This document shows, one piece after another, positions 1-7,213 of a DNA stretch of 64,000 nt. Position 1 is the stretch's first letter. Every line of letters begins with the position of its first letter. Source of the DNA: Pseudobutyrivibrio xylanivorans (lineage in GTDB: Bacteria > Bacillota > Clostridia > Lachnospirales > Lachnospiraceae); NCBI RefSeq assembly GCF_008935055.1, contig NZ_CP043028.1, forward strand, positions 2,076,501 through 2,140,500, written 5' to 3'. Position numbers and translations under genes: made by a program. The notes beneath the pieces were generated by a model. That model searched no databases. It saw only the letters and a program-made list of their open reading frames with translations, and was not told the DNA's origin.

Positions 1-28
1 CTAGCAGGGGCTTATAATTTTAAATGTA

Positions 29-640
29 TTATATTTCCACCAGACACTTATACAACAGCTCCTCGAAAGGTTCGTAATTCAATATCGAGCTCTCCTTGCT
101 GGCCAGTATCATGTCATTTTTAGTTGTCTTAGAAAAATCTATATCGAAGTGATTACTGTTCTTACAGATATACTCGATAAATACTCGCTGGGCGCGTCCG
201 TTACCCTCTCTGAATGGATGAATCATATTAATCTCACCAATCAGATAGGCCAGCTTCTTTGCCATCTCCTCTTTGTCCGTGACATCCAGTAGATAATTAT
301 TGGTAATAATCCAATCCTGCACCTTTTTAAATTCAATCTCAATAAACTGGGTTAGGCAGAAAATGGTGCCTTTAGAAATATCCACAGTGCGGATTTGACC
401 TGCCCACTCATAGATATCCTGGAACATATACCTGTGAATTGCGCAAAGATGGTCTAATGAAAAATCTCCCGGAATTGGACGCTGGCTGATTTCAAAATAG
501 CGGGCAGAAGAAAGCTCCTGTTCCACCTTGAAAAGCTCATCCTTATCCGTGATGTTAAGTTTGTTCTTTAGGACATGGGTGTGTGGATAACAGTACTGGC
601 CATTATCCTCGTACTCATATCGATAATACTCATCCATCAT
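29..640 (-). CDS. Fic family AMPylase-type toxin
   Basis: A 203-residue single-domain Fic protein. Fic enzymes usually transfer AMP from ATP to a hydroxyl side chain of a target protein. The complete catalytic motif HPFREGNGRAQR is visible around residues 138-149, with the catalytic His first and the phosphate-binding GNGR after it. Length and motif fit a class I Fic, in which inhibition comes from a separate small protein; that protein is encoded just upstream (645-809). The gene starts with two adjacent ATG codons only 4 bp after the antitoxin stop, so the pair should be co-translated. The target is unknown. It could also be a housekeeping Fic, but the antitoxin partner makes a toxin role more likely. 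Confidence 0.88.
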   Translation of the reverse strand: MMDEYYRYEYEDNGQYCYPHTHVLKNKLNITDKDELFKVEQELSSARYFEISQRPIPGDFSLDHLCAIHRYMFQDIYEWAGQIRTVDISKGTIFCLTQFIEIEFKKVQDWIITNNYLLDVTDKEEMAKKLAYLIGEINMIHPFREGNGRAQRVFIEYICKNSNHFDIDFSKTTKNDMILASKESSILNYEPFEELLYKCLVEI

Positions 641-644
641 AGGC

Positions 645-809
645 TTAACCTACCGAAACATACCTAGATGTAATCTCTCGAACTACATCCTCAACATCGA
701 TTTTCTTTTCAATTATCATTCTCCCACGCTCAATCTCCTCTGGAGTGAGAATCATATCCTCCATCGCAAATGAAGCTTTGATGCTAGCGATTTTCTCGTC
801 TGTAGACAT
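645..809 (-). CDS. VbhA-like Fic antitoxin
   Basis: A 54-residue protein directly upstream of the Fic gene. The segment ASFAMEDMILTPEE carries the inhibitory pattern S/T-x-x-x-E (SFAME), followed by the helical tail that VbhA-type antitoxins use to hold a Glu in the Fic active site. I chose the ATG at 809 because GGAGAG lies just in front of it; an open frame extends to 863 but has no ribosome-binding site there. The fit is by motif, size and position, not by alignment. Confidence 0.75.
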   Translation of the reverse strand: MSTDEKIASIKASFAMEDMILTPEEIERGRMIIEKKIDVEDVVREITSRYVSVG

Positions 810-868
810 TAGTCTCTCCTTATTTATCGTCGTAAACTTCATAAAACTGAACGCACTCCCCATCTTTC

Positions 869-904
869 GTAACGCGTTACACCATATAACTATGTTTCAT
901 TATA
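869..904 (-). promoter_or_regulatory. Promoter and 12-bp palindrome of the Fic operon
   Basis: On the minus strand a TATAAT box lies at 904-899. About 20 bp downstream is a perfect palindrome, GTAACGCGTTAC (869-880), in the leader before the antitoxin gene. The position suits autorepression by the antitoxin or complex, but this is inference. No convincing -35 box is visible. Confidence 0.45.
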
Positions 905-920
905 TCACATTTCGAATCCT

Positions 921-1023
921 AAAAAAACAGCTAGCCGGTAGACCTCAAGCTCTTGGTATTACTCAAGCGAAACATTCTACGTTGAGCGGAGTAATACCAA
1001 GGCTTGTAGGCGTAACCGGCTAG
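921..1023 (-). terminator. Very long hairpin terminator of the ABC exporter operon
   Basis: The arms at about 931-966 and 986-1023 form an imperfect inverted repeat of roughly 35 bp (outer CTAGCCGG/CCGGCTAG, inner TTGGTATTACTC/GAGTAATACCAA). On the minus strand it is followed by seven T residues (927-921). It ends the exporter operon just after its stop codon. The stem is three to four times longer than a normal intrinsic terminator. Confidence 0.75.
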
Positions 1024-1032
1024 CGTGGTTAT

Positions 1033-2943
1033 TTATGCATTTTGAATTTTTCCAGTATAAAGCTGGTAGTATTTACCGCCTTCACCTATGAGCTCCTCGT
1101 GTGAGCCTCTCTCAATAATGCGTCCCTGATCAAGAACCATGATACAGTCAGAGTTCCTAATGGTAGAAAGTCTGTGGGCGATTACAAATGTGGTACGACC
1201 ATGCATCAGCTTATCCATACCATCCTGTACAATCTTCTCAGTACGTGTATCGATAGATGATGTAGCCTCATCAAGGATAAGCACTGGTGGATCTGCGATT
1301 GCAGCTCTTGCGATGGCAAGCAGCTGTCGCTGTCCCTGTGAAAGGTTTCCACCATCTCCACTGATTACTGTGTCGTATCCCTGTGGTAGTCGGTGAATGA
1401 AGCTGTCTGCATTAGCAAGCTTTGCTGCTGCAATTACCTCTTCATCAGTGGCATCCAGCTTACCATAGCGGATATTGTCTGCAATAGTACCTGTGAAAAG
1501 ATGTGTATCCTGAAGTACGATACCAAGAGACTTACGCAAATCAGCCTTCTTAATCTTGTTGATGTTAATGCCGTCGTAACGAATCTTTCCATCAGCAATA
1601 TCGTAGAATCTGTTAATCAGGTTAGTAATAGTAGTCTTACCAGCACCTGTAGCACCTACAAAGGCAATCTTCTGGCCTGGAGTAGCAAAAAGCTTGATGT
1701 TGTGAAGTACTGGTTTGTCTGGGTTGTAACTAAAGTCAACATCGTCAAATACAATATCACCAGTGAGCTTCACATAAGTGGTTGTGCCCTCTGCCTTGTG
1801 GTAGTGTTTCCAAGCCCACATACCTGTACGCTCTTCACACTCAACGATTTCGCCGTTAACCTCCTTGGCATTTACAAGCATTACATAACCATCATCAACC
1901 TCAGGCTGCTCGTCAATAAGATCAAATACTCGCTCAGCACCTGCCATAGCAAGTACGATTGACTGGAACTGCTGTGAAATCTGGTTTACCGGCATGTTAA
2001 ACGCACGGTTAAACTGAAGGAATGCAGCCAAGCCACCAAGTGTAAGACCTGTCCAGCCGTTGATAGCAAGTGTTCCACCTACTACAGCACAGGCAACATA
2101 ACTGATATTACCCATCTGCATATTTACAGGACCGATGCAGTTTGCAAGTCGATTAGCCCTGTAAGCATTGTTGTAAAGCTCCTCGTTAAGCTCATTAAAC
2201 TTCTCCATTACTTCTTCTTCATGGCAGAATACCTTTACAACCTTCTGGCCCTTCATAATCTCTTCGATGTTACCATTTACGGCACCGAGAGCCTTCTGCT
2301 GCTTGCGGAAATAACTACCTGAACGTCCAGCCACTGCTGCAGTGGTAAATGTAATTAGGACAATCATGACAATAGTAACGATTGTAAGTGGCCAAGATGT
2401 CATCACCATGTATATAAATACTGTGACGATAGTGATTGCACTATTGAGAATCTGTGGGAAACTCTGTGAAATCATCTGACGCATTGTATCGATATCATTG
2501 GTGTAGATAGACATCACATCGCCGTGAGCATGTGTATCGAAGTAGCGAATTGGCAAATCCTCCATCTTCTCAAACATATCATCTCTAAGAGAACGAAGTG
2601 TACCCTGTCCAACAAAAATCATTGTGTAGTTGTACACGTATGTCGCAATTGCACCAAGTGCATAATAAGCAATCAGCTCCTTAATGGCATCTGCAAGTGG
2701 ACCGAAGTCCTTACTTCCGCTTTCAAGCATTGGCACGATGTAACTATCAATAAGAGTCTGCATAAATGCAGTTCCCTTTGCATTACATATAACTGCTATA
2801 AAAATACCTATAACAACTACTATCAAATGAAGCCAATATTTGCTTCCAATATATTTGAATAGGCGGCCAAGGACTCCGCGTCTTTTAGCCTTCTGCTCTG
2901 CAGTTAATTTAGGAACTGCTCCTGGTTGTGGTCCTCTAGGCAT
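1033..2943 (-). CDS. ABC exporter subunit with consensus catalytic site
   Basis: A 636-residue half-transporter: an N-terminal region of six membrane segments (about 45-330), then an ATPase domain with Walker A GATGAGKTT, signature LSQGQ and Walker B LILDEATSS with the catalytic Glu. It pairs with the overlapping upstream gene as a heterodimeric exporter of the TM287/288 or BmrCD type: the intact Walker B is here, while the signature is the altered LSQGQ. I take the ATG at 2943, preceded by GGAGG, rather than the upstream frame start at 2964. It overlaps the partner by 8 bp. An insertion of about 25 residues precedes the ATPase domain. The substrate is probably a drug or lipid. Confidence 0.9.
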   Translation of the reverse strand: MPRGPQPGAVPKLTAEQKAKRRGVLGRLFKYIGSKYWLHLIVVVIGIFIAVICNAKGTAFMQTLIDSYIVPMLESGSKDFGPLADAIKELIAYYALGAIATYVYNYTMIFVGQGTLRSLRDDMFEKMEDLPIRYFDTHAHGDVMSIYTNDIDTMRQMISQSFPQILNSAITIVTVFIYMVMTSWPLTIVTIVMIVLITFTTAAVAGRSGSYFRKQQKALGAVNGNIEEIMKGQKVVKVFCHEEEVMEKFNELNEELYNNAYRANRLANCIGPVNMQMGNISYVACAVVGGTLAINGWTGLTLGGLAAFLQFNRAFNMPVNQISQQFQSIVLAMAGAERVFDLIDEQPEVDDGYVMLVNAKEVNGEIVECEERTGMWAWKHYHKAEGTTTYVKLTGDIVFDDVDFSYNPDKPVLHNIKLFATPGQKIAFVGATGAGKTTITNLINRFYDIADGKIRYDGININKIKKADLRKSLGIVLQDTHLFTGTIADNIRYGKLDATDEEVIAAAKLANADSFIHRLPQGYDTVISGDGGNLSQGQRQLLAIARAAIADPPVLILDEATSSIDTRTEKIVQDGMDKLMHGRTTFVIAHRLSTIRNSDCIMVLDQGRIIERGSHEELIGEGGKYYQLYTGKIQNA

Positions 2944-4708
2944 TGTCCTTACCTCCTTCCTCATCTACTTTGTCAAAGTCACCGCTTCCAGCACCTGTCT
3001 GCTGCTCGAAAATCTCGCGGTAAATCTGATTTCTGGCCAACAATTCCTCGTGTGTACCAAAATCGTCAATCTTACCATCATCCATAACGATGATTCTGTC
3101 AGCATCCATTACTGATGATATACGCTGAGCAATGATAAGCTTTGTTGTATTTGGAATTTCCTCACGGAAAGCCTTTCTAATCTTAGCGTCTGTAGCTGTA
3201 TCTACAGCTGAAGTTGAATCATCTAAGATAAGAATCTTTGGCTTCTTAAGAAGAGCTCTGGCGATACAAAGTCTCTGGCGCTGTCCACCAGATACGTTGG
3301 TTCCGCCCTGCTCTATGTGAGTGTTATATCCATCTGGGAACTTCTCTATAAACTCATCAGCACAAGCGAGCTTTGCTGCATGCTTAACCTCATCATCACT
3401 AGCGTTCTTATCGCCCCAACGAAGATTCTCAGCAATTGTTCCTGAGAAAAGTACGTTATTCTGTAGAACTACAGAAACCTGATTTCTGATAGTCTCAACA
3501 TCATAATCCTTTACATTAACGCCACCAACAAAAACCTCACCTTCGTTTACATCGTAAAGACGTGAAATCATTGAAACCAGAGTAGACTTAGCAGAACCAG
3601 TTCCACCCAACACACCGATTGTTTCGCCTGAGGCAATCTCAAGGCTTATATGGTCAAGTACTGGTCTGTCTGCTGTCTTATTATAGCCAAACACTACATC
3701 CTTAAACTGGATAGAACCATCCTTTACCTCATAAACTGGGTTCTCAGGATTTGTGATTGTACTCTTCTCCTCAAGTACCTCGTAAATACGCTGCATGCTG
3801 GCGATTGACATTGTAATCATAATGAAAATCATAGCAAAGAACATAAGTGAGAAAAGAATGTTCATACAGTAGCTGAAAAGTGAAAGAAGCTCACCAGTTG
3901 TAAGTGTGCCATCTAAAACGATGTACTTTGCACCAAGCCAGCTTATAAGGATAATACAGGTATAAACCACCACATTCATGAATGGCATTGTAAACGCCAC
4001 CATCTTCTCAGCAGATGTGGCTGCCTTGTAAATACCATGGCTGCCATCTGTGAATTTTTTCTTTTCAAACTGCTCACGTACATATGCCTTTACAACGCGC
4101 ATACCTGTGATATTTTCCTGAACAGATGCATTTAGCGCATCATACTTCTTAAATAATGTATCAAACAATGGGCGTGCCTTTACCATTACAAATCCCATAA
4201 CTGTAAGAAGCACAATCATGGCAATCAGATAGATTGAAGCCAAGCGCGCGTTAATTCTGAACGAAAGAATCATAGCTACCGCAACTGTAACTGGTGCTCT
4301 AAATCCCATTCTCAAAATCATGATAAATGCGTTCTGTACGTTTGTAACGTCTGTTGTAAGACGTGTTACAAGACCGGCTGTTGAAAACTTATCAATATTC
4401 TCAAAAGAGAAGGACTGAATATTTTCAAACATTGCCTTTCTAAGATTTTTAGCAAGTCCAGCAGATGCCTTACTTCCTAAGATAGCACCCATAATACCGC
4501 CAAAAAGGCCAACTACTGCGCATCCAAGCATCATTGCACCGATTCGGTAGATTTCACTCATATTTCCTGAATTAACACCAGTATCCACAAGGTCGGCAAT
4601 TAGAAGTGGAATAAACATTTCCATTGCAACCTCGAGAATCATAAATACAGGAGTGAGCAAAGCTGATGCCTTGTATTCTTTAATTTCCTGCAAAATTCTC
4701 TTAACCAA
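2936..4708 (-). CDS. ABC exporter subunit with degenerate catalytic site
   Basis: A 590-residue half-transporter with six membrane segments and one ATPase domain. The signature is canonical (VSGGQRQR). Walker A is altered (GGTGSAKST, Ala where the GK Gly is expected) and Walker B ends LILDDST, with Asp in place of the catalytic Glu. This is the classic degenerate site of heterodimeric exporters and complements the partner at 1033-2943. The start codon is TTG at 4708, with GGAGG 8 nt upstream. The gene follows the MarR regulator by 3 bp, so regulator and exporter form one operon. Confidence 0.9.
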   Translation of the reverse strand: MVKRILQEIKEYKASALLTPVFMILEVAMEMFIPLLIADLVDTGVNSGNMSEIYRIGAMMLGCAVVGLFGGIMGAILGSKASAGLAKNLRKAMFENIQSFSFENIDKFSTAGLVTRLTTDVTNVQNAFIMILRMGFRAPVTVAVAMILSFRINARLASIYLIAMIVLLTVMGFVMVKARPLFDTLFKKYDALNASVQENITGMRVVKAYVREQFEKKKFTDGSHGIYKAATSAEKMVAFTMPFMNVVVYTCIILISWLGAKYIVLDGTLTTGELLSLFSYCMNILFSLMFFAMIFIMITMSIASMQRIYEVLEEKSTITNPENPVYEVKDGSIQFKDVVFGYNKTADRPVLDHISLEIASGETIGVLGGTGSAKSTLVSMISRLYDVNEGEVFVGGVNVKDYDVETIRNQVSVVLQNNVLFSGTIAENLRWGDKNASDDEVKHAAKLACADEFIEKFPDGYNTHIEQGGTNVSGGQRQRLCIARALLKKPKILILDDSTSAVDTATDAKIRKAFREEIPNTTKLIIAQRISSVMDADRIIVMDDGKIDDFGTHEELLARNQIYREIFEQQTGAGSGDFDKVDEEGGKDNA

Positions 4709-4711
4709 GTT

Positions 4712-5194
4712 CTATTCCTCCTTTTTTAGCTCTATGTAGGATTTATAATCCTCAGCATTCTTTCTTAATTTTTCCATAACCTCGACCATCATATCGATCT
4801 GCTCCTGCGGAATATCTCTGGTGATGTAGTCATCAACATCCATAATCTGTGCCTCCGCCAGACTTGTAAACTTCCGTCCTGCTTCAGTCACCACGATTTG
4901 CTTCTTCCTGCCATCGCCATCCACCGGTGCCTTTGCTATGTAGCCACTCTTCTCAAGATACTGCAGCATATCAGCCAGGGTTGATTTTGGAAAATGAAAA
5001 ATCTTTTCCAAATCCTTTTGGAAAATCGGTTCCTCCTGGCGCTCCAAATAACCAAGTAACCAAGTGTGCTTCATATTGCACTGGCCTTCGCTAGTCTCTA
5101 TGACACCACGACTGACAGCATTCCTGATTTCACGTGACGCACAATCCATAATGAATCCCAAATGAACTCTGCTGTCGAATTCTTTTTTTATCAT
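4712..5194 (-). CDS. MarR family transcriptional regulator
   Basis: A 160-residue winged-helix protein; the DNA-binding part is around residues 55-110 (FPKSTLADMLQYLEKSGYI is the recognition helix region, then the wing GDGRKKQIVVTEAG). It is first in the operon with the two exporter genes and probably represses it, releasing DNA on binding a drug-like ligand. AGGAG lies 5 nt before the ATG. A strong promoter with repeated TTCCGA/TCGGAA elements lies upstream. Confidence 0.88.
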   Translation of the reverse strand: MIKKEFDSRVHLGFIMDCASREIRNAVSRGVIETSEGQCNMKHTWLLGYLERQEEPIFQKDLEKIFHFPKSTLADMLQYLEKSGYIAKAPVDGDGRKKQIVVTEAGRKFTSLAEAQIMDVDDYITRDIPQEQIDMMVEVMEKLRKNAEDYKSYIELKKEE

Positions 5195-5263
5195 AGTTCT
5201 CCTTTCTAGCTTATTTATAGCTTAGTTTCCTAGCATATTAAGTAAAAAACGCCGTTTGTTCGC

Positions 5264-5338
5264 CCCCGGAATGTTCGCTTCCGAATATTCCGATTCCGAA
5301 CTAAAATGTATTATAAACCCTAAATTGTGTCCAAGCAA
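5264..5338 (-). promoter_or_regulatory. Promoter and repeated operator of the marR-exporter operon
   Basis: On the minus strand TTGCTT (5338-5333) and TATAAT (5315-5310) are separated by 17 bp. Just downstream, TTCCGA (plus-strand reading) is repeated three times between 5279 and 5299, inside an arm pair GTTCG...CGAAC. This placement after the start site suits a repressor operator, most likely for the MarR protein. Repressor identity is inferred. Confidence 0.5.
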
Positions 5339-5369
5339 CAAAAAAAATGTTAAACTTCGGTTAAAAATT

Positions 5370-5397
5370 CCACGAGCGTTTTTTTCCGTGGTATAGT
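5370..5397 (+). promoter_or_regulatory. Inverted repeat at the TetR gene promoter
   Basis: CCACG (5370-5374) and CGTGG (5387-5391) form an inverted repeat with a 12-nt spacer, running into a -10-like TATAGT (5392-5397). It sits where a TetR dimer would block its own promoter. No clear -35 box is visible. Confidence 0.35.
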
Positions 5398-5481
5398 AGA
5401 CAATGAACAAGATAGGACTCAATTGTACTGTTTGTATATAATTTTCGAGGGGCAAATAATTAATTAAAGGAGTAAAACTAT

Positions 5482-6054
5482 ATGAGAGAAAGAAGCAAGG
5501 ATTTAAGAGTTAGAAGAACTATTAATTCTATAAGACGTGCGTTTTTTGAACTGGTATTGGAAAAGAACTATAATGAGATTTCGATTACCGAGCTTACAGA
5601 AAGAGCTGGTATTAATAGAAAAACTTTCTATTTACATTTTTCATCACTTGATGATTTTGTAGCTGAGATTGAGGAAGAGATTGTCAGTGATATCTTAGAC
5701 CATATTGGAAAGAACGCTGAGGAGTTTGATTTACCTGGATGTATCACAAACTTCTATCTTTACCTTGAGTCATGTAACGAAGTACAACAGAAACTTCTCT
5801 GTGATGATCACTACTCATTCTTCTATGAGTCAGTAACAGAGGGCGTTCTTCGTAGTGCACCTTTTGCAAAATTCTTTGAACGCACAGATTATCCTTCTAT
5901 TGTGCGTTCTTACACAATTGCCATCACATATATTTATCGTGACTGGCTCAAAAATGGAAAGCAGATTCCATTTGATACTCTTACAACTCAGACCAGCAAA
6001 ATCATCGAAAATGGTTATGCGGGCATATCAAAAGGAAAGATTCCAGCTAAATAA
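5482..6054 (+). CDS. TetR/AcrR family regulator
   Basis: A 190-residue protein. The N-terminal helix-turn-helix spans about residues 12-55 (ISITELTERAGINRKTFYLHF), typical of TetR proteins. The C-terminal helical domain resembles the TetR_C_7/DhaS-like type seen in Firmicutes. AAAGGAG stands 8 nt before the ATG. It is divergent from the MarR-exporter operon and could control it, itself, or another locus. Confidence 0.85.
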   Translation: MRERSKDLRVRRTINSIRRAFFELVLEKNYNEISITELTERAGINRKTFYLHFSSLDDFVAEIEEEIVSDILDHIGKNAEEFDLPGCITNFYLYLESCNEVQQKLLCDDHYSFFYESVTEGVLRSAPFAKFFERTDYPSIVRSYTIAITYIYRDWLKNGKQIPFDTLTTQTSKIIENGYAGISKGKIPAK

Positions 6055-6080
6055 CTGGAACCTCGAAAATCAAATATTAA

Positions 6081-6153
6081 TCGGAGTGACGGGATTCGAA
6101 CCCACGGCCCCCGCGTCCCGAACGCGGTGCTCTACCAACTGAGCCACACCCCG
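6081..6153 (-). tRNA. tRNA-Pro (anticodon CGG)
   Basis: A 73-nt cloverleaf on the minus strand: acceptor CGGGGTG/CACTCCG with one G-T wobble, anticodon arm CCGCG-TTCGGGA-CGCGG giving CGG, and T-loop TTCGAAT. CCA is not encoded. Flanked by palindromic terminators at 6167-6247. Confidence 0.95.
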
Positions 6154-6166
6154 TAATACGCATGTT

Positions 6167-6247
6167 AAAAGTCAAGCTAATGCTTGACTTTTAGCTTGCC
6201 ACAGCACACCCCCTTGCCGCTAGGCAATCCTAGATGGGTGTGCTTTC
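6167..6247. terminator. Two adjacent hairpins between tRNA-Pro and glucokinase
   Basis: First, a perfect 11-bp stem (AAAAGTCAAGC/GCTTGACTTTT, 6167-6192) able to terminate in either direction. Second, AGCACACCC/GGGTGTGCT (6203-6244) enclosing a smaller TTGCC/GGCAA hairpin, followed on the plus strand by TTTCTTATT. Confidence 0.6.
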
Positions 6248-6253
6248 TTATTG

Positions 6254-7192
6254 TTACAGAATGAGCTTCATAGCTCCATAAATTCCGGCATCATTTCCAA
6301 GTGTAGCCAATGTAATCTTGGTACTCTTACATCCATGGAATGCAATCTGGTTAAATCTGTACTCTACTTCATCAATAAGGTATTGTCCAGCCTTAGACAC
6401 TCCACCACCAATAACGAAAGCTTCTGGATTAACAACACAAGATATTACCTGAAGACCCTGAGCTAAGTACTCACATGCACGCTTTGCAATTTCCTTTGCA
6501 ACAACATCGCCCTTCTTAGCCTCATCAAATACAGCCTTTGCGTCAAGTGGCTCAACTCCTCTGAGTGAACTTGCATCGTCATTCATAGCTAAACGAATCT
6601 TTGCAAGACGTGCAATACCTGTAGCTGAACAATACTGCTCAAGACAACCCTTATTACCACATCCGCAAGCATTTTCCTCTGTATAATTGACTCTGATATG
6701 TCCAATCTCACCTGCTGCACCTGCTGCACCACTGATAATATCATCATTGATGATAACACCGCCGCCTACACCAGTACCAAGTGTAACCATTACGGAGCTT
6801 GAATATTCTTTAGCTGCCCCCATCCAAGCCTCGCCGAGAGCTGCAACATTCGCATCATTACCAGCCTTTACCTTAAGACCACCAAGACACTCTGAGAATT
6901 CCTTCTCTACATTAAATACGCCCCATCCAAGGTTTACACAGCGATTTACAACGCCGTCTGCTGAAACAGGTCCTGGAATTCCAATACCAACACCTGAAAT
7001 ATCGTCAGAAGAGATACCCTTCTCTTCCATTTTCTTAATTACTGTCTGAGCTAAATTCTTAAGAATATTAACTCCTCCGTTAGTTGTATCTGTTGGAACC
7101 TCCCACTTCTCGAGAAGCTCACCCTCTGTGGTAAACAAACCACACTTGCATGTTGTTCCGCCTAAATCAAGGCCAAAACCATACTTTGCCAT
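6254..7192 (-). CDS. ROK family glucokinase
   Basis: A 312-residue sugar kinase that phosphorylates glucose to glucose-6-phosphate in the cytosol. The N-terminal ATP site GLDLGGTTCKCGLF, the catalytic region around NDANVAALGE, the G-rich VTLGTGVGGG and the ROK zinc motif CGCGNKGCLEQYCS are all visible. I place the start at 7192 because GGGAG stands 8 nt upstream; the frame is open to 7210. It follows the penicillin-binding protein gene closely on the same strand. The exact sugar is inferred from the family. Confidence 0.88.
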   Translation of the reverse strand: MAKYGFGLDLGGTTCKCGLFTTEGELLEKWEVPTDTTNGGVNILKNLAQTVIKKMEEKGISSDDISGVGIGIPGPVSADGVVNRCVNLGWGVFNVEKEFSECLGGLKVKAGNDANVAALGEAWMGAAKEYSSSVMVTLGTGVGGGVIINDDIISGAAGAAGEIGHIRVNYTEENACGCGNKGCLEQYCSATGIARLAKIRLAMNDDASSLRGVEPLDAKAVFDEAKKGDVVAKEIAKRACEYLAQGLQVISCVVNPEAFVIGGGVSKAGQYLIDEVEYRFNQIAFHGCKSTKITLATLGNDAGIYGAMKLIL

Positions 7193-7213
7193 TTCATTTC
7201 TCCCTTTCATACC

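Noticed and set aside
745..1023. 92-codon plus-strand frame
   Set aside because: Antisense to the Fic antitoxin and through the long terminator.
1393..1962. 189-codon frame antisense to the ABC exporter
   Set aside because: Shadow of the coding frame; Cys-rich nonsense, no start signals.
5222..5455. 77-codon minus-strand frame
   Set aside because: Covers the divergent MarR/TetR promoters and operators; no ribosome-binding site or family.
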